Assembly: GCF_003601975.1 (NCBI RefSeq)
Contig: NZ_QZWZ01000013.1
Coordinates: 124,001-188,000, forward strand
DNA length: 64,000 nucleotides
Source of the DNA: Mesorhizobium waimense
Lineage (GTDB): Bacteria > Pseudomonadota > Alphaproteobacteria > Rhizobiales > Rhizobiaceae
Reading direction: 5' to 3'
Below the pieces are notes generated by a model, which ran no database searches, was not told the origin of the DNA, and saw only the letters and a list, made by a program, of their open reading frames with translations. The translations under genes were made by a program, and so were the position numbers. Within the stretch, counting starts at the first letter, position 1; each line of letters opens with the position of its first letter. This document shows, in pieces, positions 52,621-63,063 of this stretch.

Positions 52621-53045
52621 ACCGCGGACTCCATCAGGCAGCGACGAGTGGAGCTGGACAAAGAGGAAGCCCACGAGAACGAAAGATGGGAGCGGGAGCA
52701 GCAGGAGCACGACGACGCGATGAAGGAGGCAAAGGCGTAGGCTGCGAGCAACGGCGTCGTCCGATCGACGGCATCGGATCGTGTGCGCGCACCTTAACCG
52801 CCCGCTACATCACCATGCCGGAACAGACCTCGACGAACTCCCGCTCCACAGCGCCGCTCGCCATGCTTGCGTCCTCGTGCCTGTGTGAGGCTCGAACTAC
52901 CAGGCTAGATCGAGGACTTCTGATATCCACGCACGATCGGCTCCAAGTCCGCGATGTTACCGTAAGAGGTGCAGTGAACTGATATGACCGCCGCCTGCTG
53001 AGCGGTCACTACGAAAAATAGCTTTCAACATGCTTCTTTCCGCAT
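52621..53045. other. Junction region with a small plus-strand remnant
   Basis: A charged coding-like tail on the plus strand (RRVELDKEEAHENERWEREQ, stop 52738-52740) has no start and joins the S8 fragment head-on, marking a rearrangement point. No other gene is visible. Confidence 0.35.
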
Positions 53046-53405
53046 TCAGGCTTCCCGCTCCGTTCGCGCCACGCGAAGTTTCAGTCCGGGCTTGCGCCAC
53101 ACGTGAAGAATTTCCTGGACCTGCGGCGCAATGAAGGTCCGCGCCTCCTCGCGCGTCATCATCTTGGATCGAAGCAGTTCGTCGTAGTCAGTAAGGGAAT
53201 GCCGGACGTATTTCTGCAGCTCGATGCCGACAGCTGCGCCCAGTTTTATATCTTTCCACTCTCTGGCGCTGACCCGCGCCGCTATCGTGAGGCGCGTCTT
53301 CTTCGGGCAACCGGGATGATGGACACGCATGTGTCGCACCACGGCCTCGAAGGAAAAGGTGCCCGGTGAATTCGGTTTCGGCTGGTCGCTATCTGACATC
53401 GTCAA
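53046..53405 (-). CDS. DUF2293-like protein
   Basis: A 119-aa protein with the pattern of DUF2293: HHPGCPKKTRLTIAARVS, GAAVGIELQKYVRHSLTDYDELLRS and AR-x(3)-APQVQEILHVWRKPG. The family is widespread in rhizobia and of unknown function. It is the last gene of a possible minus-strand unit with the regulator and the 58-aa gene upstream, separated by 88 bp. Confidence 0.75.
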   Translation of the reverse strand: MTMSDSDQPKPNSPGTFSFEAVVRHMRVHHPGCPKKTRLTIAARVSAREWKDIKLGAAVGIELQKYVRHSLTDYDELLRSKMMTREEARTFIAPQVQEILHVWRKPGLKLRVARTEREA

Positions 53406-53493
53406 TCAATCACAAATTTGTTTAGCCGGAGCGGAAGCCCGGGCACACGAAGGCGCCACGCCCGAGTGACTTCGTGTGCTGGGAAAACCTCAA

Positions 53494-53670
53494 TCAGGGT
53501 TGAAAAATCTGCCTCAGCCTTTGCACCTGGTCGAGCGTCGGAGGCGGGTCGGTATCCCCGCTCGCGAGCCGGATGAATTCGATCCAGCTGCGTTCGTTTG
53601 ACGTGATCGTTAGTTCCGAGGCACGCTTCTGACGAACAATCAGGGAGACTTCGTCCTCAGGCCGGGTCAT
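53494..53670 (-). CDS. Small protein coupled to the HTH regulator
   Basis: A 58-aa frame whose ATG overlaps the regulator stop (ATGA at 53667-53670): MTRPEDEVSLIVRQKRASEL ... SWIEFIRLASG ... TLDQVQRLRQIFQP. The coupling and a plausible two-helix soluble protein make it likely real. It might be a modulator of the adjacent regulator; that is inference. Confidence 0.65.
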   Translation of the reverse strand: MTRPEDEVSLIVRQKRASELTITSNERSWIEFIRLASGDTDPPPTLDQVQRLRQIFQP

Positions 53671-54077
53671 TTGCCGAAAATCCCGCGAAGAGCAGCCCTC
53701 GACCTGGATGTGAGGCTCGGATCCGAATAGTCGGACGCTTTGCGGATTTCTTCGAGCCAGGCCGTCTCGTTTTCGGTAACGAGGGTGCCGAAGATCTTAC
53801 GGATGGCCAACTCTGTCGTGTCTCCGCCGAGCTGCTCGACAGCCATCATAAAAAGGAAGGCCGAATCGACCTCGAGCGCCTTAGCCAAAGCCGGAACACG
53901 GTCAAGCGGCAGCTTGCTATTGCCGAGCTTGATGCTCGTGAGCATGTTGTGTTGCGAGAAACCGGCCTCGCTGGCGATAGTCGACTGCGTCTTTTTTGCT
54001 TTCAATTCAAGAATTCGCCTTTCAACAAATTTCGCAAGCCGCGTGCTGGCATAGGGCTTTGTCTCAGAGTGCGTCAT
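53667..54077 (-). CDS. HTH-type (XRE-like) transcriptional regulator
   Basis: A 136-aa protein starting MTHSETKPYASTRLAKFV (GGAAGGTGGAAC upstream). A cro/C1-type helix-turn-helix is seen at residues 25-75: KKTQSTIASEAGFSQHNMLTSIKLGNSKLPLDRVPALAKALEVDS in short segments. The C-terminal half (AIRKIFGTLVTENETAWLEEIRK) is helical and unassigned. Probably a regulator of island genes; translation is coupled to the next gene. Confidence 0.8.
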   Translation of the reverse strand: MTHSETKPYASTRLAKFVERRILELKAKKTQSTIASEAGFSQHNMLTSIKLGNSKLPLDRVPALAKALEVDSAFLFMMAVEQLGGDTTELAIRKIFGTLVTENETAWLEEIRKASDYSDPSLTSRSRAALRGIFGK

Positions 54078-54304
54078 GTTCCACCTTCCTTGCATCCCTC
54101 AGATCTTCGATGATCTTTCTTGTGTCGTTATAGCGATCAGCAGATGGTGAATTCGGAGGGGAGCAAGGCGAAACGCTGTAGGTGCGATTTCGCCAAGTGG
54201 AGATCGCAAAAAAATAGTTTAGAGCATGCGGTTTAGAGTATGCGCTATTACAACGCAGGGGACATTTCACGGTCACGTCTATGAGCGCTCTAAAATCCCG
54301 CTCA

Positions 54305-54556
54305 TCAAGTGTTGGCCCAAGGACCGTCTTGAGCGGTGGCGGCGGATGCCTGGGAGGCCGCCGACACCTGCTGCGCGGAGAGGAACATCAGTGTTGACGC
54401 CGCCGTGCGCCGGTTCCAGCCAGCGGCTACTGCCCTCTCGAGCAGCTCTGTCAGGAGCGGCATCAGAACACTCCGGCATTCGCTTTCGTATGCCATGAAC
54501 TCCTTTGCCTCGTGTGTCGGCGCTGGCAAGGGCCGGAAGCCAGCCTTTGCATCCAT
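54305..54556 (-). CDS. Conserved hypothetical protein downstream of groEL
   Basis: An 83-aa protein starting MDAKAGFRPLPAPTHEAKEF after ATGGAGGCAAAC. It is helical (SVLMPLLTELLERAVAAGWN, TLMFLSAQQVSAASQ). It lies 58 bp after groEL on the same strand and is probably on the groESL transcript. No family named; a similar gene near accessory groEL is plausible in rhizobia. Confidence 0.6.
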   Translation of the reverse strand: MDAKAGFRPLPAPTHEAKEFMAYESECRSVLMPLLTELLERAVAAGWNRRTAASTLMFLSAQQVSAASQASAATAQDGPWANT

Positions 54557-54614
54557 GTTTGCCTCCATTTCTTCTAACTGACGCCCGCTCTCATCGAGGG
54601 GACCGGTCGAGACG

Positions 54615-56243
<1,629 letters not shown>

Positions 56244-56309
56244 TGGATCACTCCTTCAAATTCAAATCTAGGCAGCTTTCGTCGACTGGTTGAATTCTCG
56301 AAGAAGCTG

Positions 56310-56621
56310 TCAGGCGGCCTTCTTCAGCGTGGTCTGGTCGATCACGCCCATCACGTCGCTTTCCTTCATGATGATGAGGTCTTCGCCGTCGAGCTTGATC
56401 TCGGTGCCGGACCATTTGCCGAACAGGATGCGGTCGCCGACCTGGACGTCGAGCGGCTGAAGCTGGCCGGCCTCGTTGCGCGCGCCGGGACCGCCGGCGA
56501 TGACCTCGCCCTCCTGCGGCTTTTCCTTGGCGGTGTCGGGAATGATGATGCCGCCCGCGGTCTTTTCCTCGGCTTCGATGCGGCGAACCAGGATACGGTC
56601 GTGCAATGGACGGAACTTCAT
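56310..56621 (-). CDS. groES: Co-chaperonin GroES (island copy)
   Basis: A 103-aa lid protein for GroEL. Starts MKFRPLHDRILVRRI after AAGGAGAACG; the mobile loop EEKTAGGIIIPDTAKEKP is present, and the C-terminus is DVMGVIDQTTLKKAA. It is first of the groES-groEL operon (66-bp gap). A CIRCE element 157 bp upstream implies HrcA repression. Confidence 0.97.
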   Translation of the reverse strand: MKFRPLHDRILVRRIEAEEKTAGGIIIPDTAKEKPQEGEVIAGGPGARNEAGQLQPLDVQVGDRILFGKWSGTEIKLDGEDLIIMKESDVMGVIDQTTLKKAA

Positions 56622-56777
56622 GTCGTTCTCCTTCAGGACAAACAAATTTTGAGGTTCCTCCGCACCGGAGTGCCAATAGCGCACCGGTGTGGGGCGCCGC
56701 GACCCCCGGTCAGGCGTCGCGCGCGTCTATGGAGCTAGTTTTGGATTTTTCGGGTTCAAGAGGTCCAAGCAAAAATT

Positions 56778-56804
56778 TTGGCACTCACTGTGCCAGAGTG
56801 CCAA
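56778..56804 (-). promoter_or_regulatory. CIRCE operator (HrcA binding site)
   Basis: TTGGCACTC, nine bases, GAGTGCCAA: a perfect 9-bp inverted repeat matching the CIRCE consensus TTAGCACTC-N9-GAGTGCTAA except for one symmetric base change. Located in the groES leader/promoter. Confidence 0.93.
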
Positions 56805-56812
56805 GAGGCTGT

Positions 56813-56845
56813 TATCATGGGGCTATTTCATTCGACAGCAAAATT
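56813..56845 (-). promoter_or_regulatory. Possible heat-shock sigma promoter of groESL
   Basis: On the minus strand CCCCATGATA (plus coordinates 56813-56822) resembles the RpoH -10 box and lies 9 bp before CIRCE. A weak -35-like CTGTCGAA precedes it by about 14 bp. Confidence 0.4.
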
Positions 56846-56934
56846 TTTGCTCCTTGAATTTTCGCGGCGACCCAACAAAAAATTCCGGGCGTGGAGCCGT
56901 CCTTAGGCAGCTGGAAAAAAATTATCGTAGCACT

Positions 56935-56963
56935 CTTGAACTGGCTTTTTGTCGTTCCCAGAT
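56935..56963 (+). promoter_or_regulatory. Possible RpoH promoter of the Hsp20 gene
   Basis: CTTGAA at 56935-56940, 16 bp, then CCCAGAT at 56957-56963, close to the alphaproteobacterial heat-shock consensus. It lies about 95 bp before the Hsp20 start. Confidence 0.4.
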
Positions 56964-57057
56964 CGTTTGCCGTCGAGGCCTAAGGCTCGACGCAACAGGC
57001 GTCGCGGGGCGCCGCGATGCTGCTTGTAACCCATGTTGCTTCACGGAGGATATGGCT

Positions 57058-57534
57058 ATGAGAAGCTTTGATTATACCCCCCTTTATCGCACGACGGTCG
57101 GCTTCGATCGTCTCTTCGATATGCTTGAAAACGGCGTGCGATCGGATTGGCCGCCTTACAACATCGAGAAGACCGGCGAAAACGACTATCGCATTACGAT
57201 GGCAATCGCTGGCTTCAGCCCCGAGGAGATTGAGCTGACCCAGCACGGTCCGGAGTTGATGGTGGTTGGCAACAAACAGCCTACCGAGAACGACCGGCAG
57301 GTTCTCCATCGCGGAATGGCGACACGTAATTTCAAACACGTCTTCAGGCTGGCAGACTACGTGAAGGTAGCTAGCGCCAACTTGGAGCACGGCCTGCTCT
57401 CGGTGGATCTGGTCCGCGACATCCCGGAAGAATTGAAACCTCGCCGCATCGGAATCGGCACGTCGATTGTGAAACACACCGCTCCGACCAAGGAAATTAG
57501 CCAGGACACCGATAAGAAGCTGAAAGCGGCCTGA
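57058..57534 (+). CDS. Hsp20 family small heat-shock protein
   Basis: A 158-aa small heat-shock protein, IbpA-like. It starts MRSFDYTPLYRTTVGFDRLFD (GGAGGATATGGCT gives the right spacing for the ATG at 57058). The alpha-crystallin domain is complete: YNIEKTGENDYRITMAIAGF, KQPTENDRQVLHRGMATRNF, FRLADYVKV, ANLEHGLLSVDLVRDIPEE. The C-terminal IxI motif appears as RIGIGTS. Divergent from groESL and likely induced with it. Confidence 0.95.
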   Translation: MRSFDYTPLYRTTVGFDRLFDMLENGVRSDWPPYNIEKTGENDYRITMAIAGFSPEEIELTQHGPELMVVGNKQPTENDRQVLHRGMATRNFKHVFRLADYVKVASANLEHGLLSVDLVRDIPEELKPRRIGIGTSIVKHTAPTKEISQDTDKKLKAA

Positions 57535-57601
57535 TAGAAGAACCAGTCTGCGGTCTCGCCTCCCGGCACAGCCGGGAGGCATCTGATTGTGGAGAACGGA
57601 G

Positions 57602-58021
57602 ATGACAACCGGAGATCTGATACATACTTTACAAGCCGGAAACCCAGGTTCGGGTAGCTTGTCGCAAACATATGGGCATCCTGAAGATGTTCTACATGAC
57701 CAAAGCATAAGCCCTGCCGAGAAGCGCGCACTGCTCGCCTCTTGGGCGTCGGATGCGCGTGCCGTCCCGGGAGTGCCGATACTCCGCCAACTGGATGACC
57801 GATCTATCGTCTCGTTGGATGAAATCATGATGGCTTTGAAGGCTCTCGACGGGGCCCGGCAGGACCAACTTGTTAGGCGCCCTCATTTTGATCGGCGGCG
57901 GAAGACCAGATGGACTTCCTGGTTGCCGCGCCGCCGAAGAGATGACGACGATGATCCGCCGCCGGTGCCCGCCTATGCCACCCCACCTCAGAAAAGCGGT
58001 GGTGGCGTTTTTTCTGCGTGA
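57602..58021 (+). CDS. Conserved rhizobial hypothetical protein near heat-shock genes
   Basis: A 139-aa protein starting MTTGDLIHTLQ, 67 bp after the Hsp20 stop. The segment YGHPEDVLHDQSISPAEKR, LLASWASDARAVPGVPILRQLD and IMMALKALDG is a known rhizobial hypothetical family; a Pro/Asp-rich tail (RRRRDDDDDPPPVPAYA) follows. No membrane helix. Perhaps co-transcribed with Hsp20. Confidence 0.75.
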   Translation: MTTGDLIHTLQAGNPGSGSLSQTYGHPEDVLHDQSISPAEKRALLASWASDARAVPGVPILRQLDDRSIVSLDEIMMALKALDGARQDQLVRRPHFDRRRKTRWTSWLPRRRRDDDDDPPPVPAYATPPQKSGGGVFSA

Positions 58022-58164
58022 CTCGACGATGTCACGCGCAAGCCGAGCTTGAGATCTCAGCCTTAGAGTTAGAGGCCAGGACCTCACTGATCTAGAGGTG
58101 TCAAGACCGCTACTGAACGCGGACCTTCCGCTATCGGACTATGCGAGGTCCGCCCGACGCAGCC

Positions 58165-58995
58165 CTATCGGCCAGGGGCTGATCCGATCGTGACGCAATC
58201 GATGACAGCTCGTGAGCGGATCCGATAGGCCGCAGGCTGCACGCTGGCGGACAGACCGGCTATTTCGTTCACGAGCTTCTTCCGAATAGCCTTTGCAAAC
58301 TCGGCTGTGCTGTCGACCCTGACGATGAAAGCGTCGGAACCGCCGATGACGCAGCTCTCATAATATAGCTCGACATAGCGCGGACCAAAGCTGTCGAGCG
58401 TGTCGGCTGCGTGCAACGAGATCGCCAGTCCGTTGATCGTCACGCCGGCGGCAATGAGTGCGTCGCGCACGGGTTGAAGCGGCAGACCGGCATTGTTGGG
58501 TCCGTCGCCAGAAACATCGATTACCCGGCGGTCGCTTGCCGGCCCTTCGGCCAGTAGTTTGCCCGCCGCCAGGAGCGCCCCTGAGATTGAGGTGCCGCGT
58601 CCTCTGACGATCGGCTGAGCCCTCAGCACCTCGCCGAAGGCGGCCGCATCTTCGGGCCCATCGAGAACGGTCCATGGTATCAGCACGCTCTGGTGATTCG
58701 GGCCTGCCCACTCGACATAGGCTATGGCAATTCTACCACGCCGGCCGGATTCAATGGACTGCAACACTGCGGCATCGAGCAGTGCGTTGACATATCCCTC
58801 CCGCTGCAGCCGTTGTTCCGGCTCGCTCATTGAAGACGATACATCGACGCAAAGAACCAGTTCGAGATCCACCGAGGAAACCTGCTCCGCTGTGGCCGAC
58901 AGCGACGCTGTCAGGCTCACCGCCAGAGCTAATAGCACGCCTCGTGCCCGTCCGGGTTTTTCCCGCCCAGCGAAGCGTGGAATGAAGGACATCAT
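58165..58995 (-). CDS. DUF1194 von Willebrand factor A-type exported protein
   Basis: A 276-aa exported protein: signal peptide (GVLLALAVSLTASLSATA), then a vWA domain with a MIDAS motif (DVSSSM), the threonine in RGRGTSISGALLAAG and the acidic residue in IDVSGDGPNN. It matches DUF1194, a family often next to unrelated genes in Rhizobiales. It ends with Cys-containing RAVIDCVTIG. Function unknown, probably metal-dependent protein interaction in the periplasm. Confidence 0.9.
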   Translation of the reverse strand: MMSFIPRFAGREKPGRARGVLLALAVSLTASLSATAEQVSSVDLELVLCVDVSSSMSEPEQRLQREGYVNALLDAAVLQSIESGRRGRIAIAYVEWAGPNHQSVLIPWTVLDGPEDAAAFGEVLRAQPIVRGRGTSISGALLAAGKLLAEGPASDRRVIDVSGDGPNNAGLPLQPVRDALIAAGVTINGLAISLHAADTLDSFGPRYVELYYESCVIGGSDAFIVRVDSTAEFAKAIRKKLVNEIAGLSASVQPAAYRIRSRAVIDCVTIGSAPGR

Positions 58996-59170
58996 CTCGG
59001 CGCGTCCATCCGGTTGGTCAAACGGGAGGATGCTGCCAGGGACTTTGTCTCACATCACCCGTATGGGTGAACCGGGCTGCGCTTTTGCTGATAGTGTGCG
59101 CCATAGCGCGCTGTCTCTCCGAGGCACAACGTGCTACTGAATCTTACCTTCCCGACCACGGAGTTGGTCG

Positions 59171-60274
59171 ATGCGTGTGGAACGAACTGAGCGGGCCATC
59201 GAGGCCTGTTACGATGCGATCCTGGCGCCAGCCGAGTGGCCTCGCGCCTTACAATTACTTGCAGAGTCGCTGGGCGCCGAAAGCTGCACCTTCTTCTCAG
59301 ACGATGAAGAGGTGCCGCCGAAGATGCCCATCTCTACCGAACACGCCGAATTCCACGAATTGTGGCTGCGCAATGAAGCCGATGCTCCGGACCCGCACGT
59401 CAGAAGAGCGCCCGCATTGCGCCGGGCAGGCCATACGACGCTCATCGAAGATCAGATCTCCACGGAAGATGAGCGCAGGACGCTGCCATATTACCAAGAG
59501 ATTGCTCGTCCCGGGGCACGGGATTGGTATGCGTCAACGCCTTTCATGGTGGATGAACATCGCTGGAGCCTGCCGCTTTATCGTAGCGCGCGTCGAGGCA
59601 GGTTCTTTCCCGAGGAGACCCGCTGTTTCGCGGCAGTTGGCCCGCACCTTGGCAGGATCGTAAGGCTCGCCAAACGGTTCGCATGGTTCCAGCAGGCCTC
59701 GGAACTGTCCTCTCTTGAACGAGCAAGCTGCGCGGCCATTCTGCTCGACGAAGAGGGCCGTGCAAAGCACCTGAACCTTTCTGCACAGAAGCTGATTGGC
59801 GAGGAGTTCTACCTTGTGAGAGGTCGCCCGGCGACCGATAACCCCTGCAGCAACGACCGGTTGCGGCGCCTGCTCTCCCGCGCTCCGCGCCGCCGGCGGG
59901 ACGGAGCGCCTCCGGCCGCACCTGTGGTCATCAACCGCGGCGAAAGGCCCTGGCTTCTGGCGGAGGTGATGCCGCTGAGTGCATTCGGCAGTGATCTGTT
60001 CACGGCCGGCCGTGCCGTCCTCCTGTTGACCGACCTGAGGTCTCTCGCGCGCCCGGATGAACTGCGCCTGCGCGCTGCATTTGGCTTGACGGCAGCCGAG
60101 GCCCGGCTGGCCGCTCGCCTCGCGTCGGGCGATGGCATCAATGCGGCGGCAATTGCCCTCGGCATCAGCCGCGAAACCGCGCGCACCCAGCTCAGAGCGG
60201 TATTCGCCAAGACCAACACACACCGCCAGGCCGAACTCGCCACGCTCGTCGCCCGTCTTCGACTGCACGCATGA
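59171..60274 (+). CDS. LuxR-type transcriptional regulator
   Basis: A 367-aa regulator. The C-terminal LuxR helix-turn-helix is RLRAAFGLTAAEARLAARLASGDGINAAAIALGISRETARTQLRAVFAKTNTHRQAEL (in segments). The N-terminal 280 residues resemble the PAS/GAF-like sensor of rhizobial LuxR solos with CYDAILAPAEWPRAL and ARDWYASTPF. No synthase is near. Start 59171 has GGAGTTGG upstream. Confidence 0.88.
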   Translation: MRVERTERAIEACYDAILAPAEWPRALQLLAESLGAESCTFFSDDEEVPPKMPISTEHAEFHELWLRNEADAPDPHVRRAPALRRAGHTTLIEDQISTEDERRTLPYYQEIARPGARDWYASTPFMVDEHRWSLPLYRSARRGRFFPEETRCFAAVGPHLGRIVRLAKRFAWFQQASELSSLERASCAAILLDEEGRAKHLNLSAQKLIGEEFYLVRGRPATDNPCSNDRLRRLLSRAPRRRRDGAPPAAPVVINRGERPWLLAEVMPLSAFGSDLFTAGRAVLLLTDLRSLARPDELRLRAAFGLTAAEARLAARLASGDGINAAAIALGISRETARTQLRAVFAKTNTHRQAELATLVARLRLHA

Positions 60275-60399
60275 CGACCGATTGGTAGAGCGTATCGCCG
60301 ATCGGACGCTCCGGCCCTGGGCGAGCAGAACGCTCGATTAACAGATGGCGGGCCAACTTCCACATTTGGCGAGTTGCCGCCTTCTGGCAGAAGCAGGCT

Positions 60400-60897
60400 T
60401 CAACCAACATAGGAGAGGACCACGAACTGTGTGCCGTTGTGGTAAAACTTGGCGACCTCACACATACCCATCCTGCCGTGCGCCCGCAGTGAGGCCGCAT
60501 TGTCGCACCGGATAAACAGAATGCCTTCGCGCCCGGGTAGCTGCGCCCGGAGTGAAGCAAACATGGCGTTTGCCACACCTTGGCCGCGCTCAATCTCGTC
60601 TACGCATATCGGGCCATAGATATAGGCGTCGGATGCGCCGCGATAAGCTTCGAGCATCGCTTGCACGACAGAGACCTCCGTGAATGCAGCGACCGGCGCC
60701 GATACCAAATATCCCACCAGCCGGCCAGCGCGCCTAGCCACGACGACAGGCATTGCCGCCATGGCCGTCTCGAACCACCCGCGAGAGAGGCGCGCCGACA
60801 GTGTGCCACCGTTCTTCGGCAGATTGCGTTCCTGAAGATCGAGAACGGCGTCAAGGTCATGCTCAGTCGCCAAGGCAATGTCGTAGGTTTCTTCCAT
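60400..60897 (-). CDS. GNAT family N-acetyltransferase
   Basis: A 165-aa GNAT enzyme beginning MEETYDIALATEHDLDAVLDLQE. The acetyl-CoA loop is degenerate (EIERGQGVANAMFAS for the usual R-x-x-G-x-G/A), then the Asn-containing strand FIRCDNAASLRAHGRMGM. It is intact and follows the LuxR gene on the opposite strand. Substrate unknown. Confidence 0.85.
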   Translation of the reverse strand: MEETYDIALATEHDLDAVLDLQERNLPKNGGTLSARLSRGWFETAMAAMPVVVARRAGRLVGYLVSAPVAAFTEVSVVQAMLEAYRGASDAYIYGPICVDEIERGQGVANAMFASLRAQLPGREGILFIRCDNAASLRAHGRMGMCEVAKFYHNGTQFVVLSYVG

Positions 60898-61113
60898 AAA
60901 GGTCTTCTCTATTGAAATTGGAAAGCCATGGGCTCGTGAAGAATCATCACGGCAGTTGCCCGCTGCGAATTCGTCCGACCATCCATTAGTCGTGAATGAC
61001 TCCTCATGGCGCATCTTCGCCGATTGCCAAGCCAGTGCCAAAGGTAAGGCTTGTGGCCTCCTAGCACGCAAACGTCGTTCATGCTGAGGGCAGAAAGTAG
61101 GGCGGCGCCCCGG
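60898..61113. other. Intergenic region left of the integrase remnant
   Basis: No gene is visible. The sequence is mixed and includes the upstream part of the GNAT frame without a better start. Confidence 0.5.
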
Positions 61114-61362
61114 TTATGAGGACAGATCGTAGTGAGGAAACTTGTCCAATGCCGCCTTCTTTGCGGCAGTTGTTACGTCGCCATAGTTGTCGCCAGCGGT
61201 CTTGCCTGCATGCCTTGAATCGCATCAAGGATGCGATCTGAAACCCCCTGCTCTTGCCCGACCGTCTTAAACCGATGCCGCCATCCGTGGTTCGGCTGAA
61301 CGCCCTCCGGGATCACCTTGAGGGATTGGAGCCATTGGCTTACGCGACCGGGAAAAGTAGTC
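61114..61362 (-). pseudogene. C-terminal remnant of a second tyrosine recombinase
   Basis: The minus-strand frame reads VSQWLQSLKVIPEGVQPNH, GWRHRFKTVGQEQGVSDRILDAIQG and, after a one-base deletion (CAAGGCATGCAGG for CAAGGCCATGCAGG), HAGKTAGDNYGDVTTAAKKAAL, DKFPHYDLSS, stop. The HxxR box, second His and Tyr of an integrase can be traced. A stop lies just upstream, so only the C-terminal third remains. Confidence 0.8.
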
Positions 61363-61575
61363 AGAGTCTAGACGCTGCTTAGCGATCGCTAAGGGGGAAC
61401 GATGAGTTCCATGCCCCAGTTGCAGACGCATGGAACATATCGCGAACATCCGGTGTGCTTTTCGGTGTGCTTTTTGGTCACGAAAGGCACACCAGGACAC
61501 CATTTGTTCTAATTCCCTCGAATTTGTTCCGACAAGGCTCTTGCGCTACACCCCTTGAGAATATAGGGCTTTGCG

Positions 61576-61657
<82 letters not shown>

Positions 61658-61730
61658 TTCAAATCAAAGGCTTAGTCATTTCCCCCAGAGGTGGCTATAA
61701 CGTTTTTAGCCACACTGTAGCCTGACGGGA

Positions 61731-61895
61731 TCACCCCTCGGCCTTGAAGTTCTTGGCCTCCTCCTTGCCCTTAACATTGCCGTGCTCCGCAACAAGATCC
61801 TTGGCCTGCTTTGGTGAAACGTCGGTTGTCTCCGCGATCTGCATTGCTTCCTTGTCTGAGATGCGATTGTCCTTCTTGCCTTGCTTGGTGGCCAT
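61731..61895 (-). CDS. Small basic DUF3606-like protein
   Basis: A 54-aa frame, MATKQGKKDNRISDKEAMQ, with the segment TTDVSPKQAKDLVAEHGN and a Lys/Glu-rich tail. It resembles the DUF3606/UBA-like small rhizobial proteins, and the next gene ends in a similar motif (ITAEQAQDLIDRLGND). Good start context; function unknown. Confidence 0.7.
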   Translation of the reverse strand: MATKQGKKDNRISDKEAMQIAETTDVSPKQAKDLVAEHGNVKGKEEAKNFKAEG

Positions 61896-62058
61896 TTCGG
61901 AATCTCCCGATCATCGCCGGAGTAACGGACTCAGGCGCTTGTCCGTTCCAGACTTCGGGCATTCGTCGCGCAAGTTCTACCTATCCAAAATCTCCGTTTC
62001 GAGCTGGATCGTTCCCGCTTTCTCGGCGTTGGTTGACATCCCAACAAGGAGAAACGCC

Positions 62059-62367
62059 ATGGGCGACACACGGCACGAAAAAATTCAGCAACGAGCTTAC
62101 GAAATCTGGGAGCGCGAAGGCGGCGTGCATGGCGTCGACCAGCGGCAATGGCTGCAAGCAGAAGCCGAAGTCGATCGAGAGGAAGGTCTGCCCAAACCCC
62201 GCGAGATATCCAGCACCGACGTCTTGACGGTCGAAGCGCTGGCGATGCGCACCGGCATAACCGCCGAACAGGCCCAAGACCTTATAGACCGGCTGGGTAA
62301 CGACCGCGCCGCGATCGAAGACGCCGCGCGGAGTTTGGCCGTAGGGCAACGGAATTTCAGTAAGTAG
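62059..62367 (+). CDS. DUF2934 plus DUF3606-like small protein
   Basis: A 102-aa protein (AAGGAGAAACGCC before ATG). Residues 8-45 are DUF2934 (RAYEIWEREGGVHGVDQRQWLQAEAE), and residues 60-95 are a DUF3606-like helix set (LAMRTGITAEQAQDLIDRLGND). Such proteins are abundant in rhizobia and often stress-related; function unknown. Confidence 0.85.
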   Translation: MGDTRHEKIQQRAYEIWEREGGVHGVDQRQWLQAEAEVDREEGLPKPREISSTDVLTVEALAMRTGITAEQAQDLIDRLGNDRAAIEDAARSLAVGQRNFSK

Positions 62368-62550
62368 GAAGCAGAGCCTTGTTTCTAACACCTTTCACAG
62401 CCATATACCCGCTAGCAGCCAGTGACGGTCGGAACGTCCCTTCAGATAGTTGGAGAGGTTCCCCAGAGATCCAGGCAGCATTTGAGCCGATTGACGGCGC
62501 GGTGGCCATGAATGTACCGGCACCACGCATAAGTCTCGGTAACGAAGGGA

Positions 62551-62574
62551 AGCGGGCGAGAGCCCGCTTTTTTG
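62551..62574 (+). terminator. Intrinsic terminator
   Basis: A 7-bp stem AGCGGGC / GCCCGCT with a GAGA loop followed by TTTTTTG. It lies about 180 bp after the DUF2934 gene and ends plus-strand transcription. Confidence 0.85.
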
Positions 62575-62586
62575 TTGTGTAAAGAG

Positions 62587-62604
62587 ACCCCGCCGAAGCG
62601 GGGT
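62587..62604 (-). terminator. Intrinsic terminator for the minus-strand gene at 62620
   Basis: ACCCCGC / GCGGGGT with a 4-nt loop; on the minus strand it is followed by CTCTTT. It lies 15 bp after the stop of the 65-aa gene. Confidence 0.75.
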
Positions 62605-62619
62605 TCCTTGAATGGCCGG

Positions 62620-62817
62620 TCAGGCGCGTCGCTGGATTTCTGCGCTGACTACCAGCTGCCAGTCACCCGCCAGCTTTGCGAGCATATCCGGCCCGTTGAT
62701 AAAGCACCGCGCTTCGTCCTCGGCCATGCCTAGCGCATAATGCAAGTTCGATGCCACCTCATTAAGTGTGGTGCATCTTGTATTCCAGCACCCATGATCA
62801 GCGACCTGCACGTCCAT
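62620..62817 (-). CDS. Hypothetical 65-aa protein
   Basis: Starts at MDVQVADHGCWNTRCTTLN (AAGGGTGAATTT before the ATG); the longer frame to 62880 lacks a ribosome site. It has three Cys (HGCWNTRC and ARCFI) and a helical middle (EVASNLHYALGMAEDEA). Composition and the terminator right after its stop support it as real. No family recognised. Confidence 0.6.
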   Translation of the reverse strand: MDVQVADHGCWNTRCTTLNEVASNLHYALGMAEDEARCFINGPDMLAKLAGDWQLVVSAEIQRRA

Positions 62818-63063
62818 TAAATTCACCCTTTTACCCCAAGCGAGCCGCCATTCGGCCGCTTGGAAACGATGCGCCACCACTCAGATGAAGTCAAAAAGAT
62901 TTTGCTCTAAGTATATGATATAAAAGTAAAATAGGCGTCTACACATTTTTTCAGTGACAAACACATCGCCACTGTTTGGTTTATGGCGTTCACGCAACTG
63001 CGCGGACCATGACGCAACGTCAAGACTCAGCTACCCTGAAGCCGCGGCGGACCTGATTTCCGC

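Noticed and set aside
62379..62582. 67-aa plus-strand frame before the terminator
   Set aside because: No ribosome site and it runs through the terminator hairpin.
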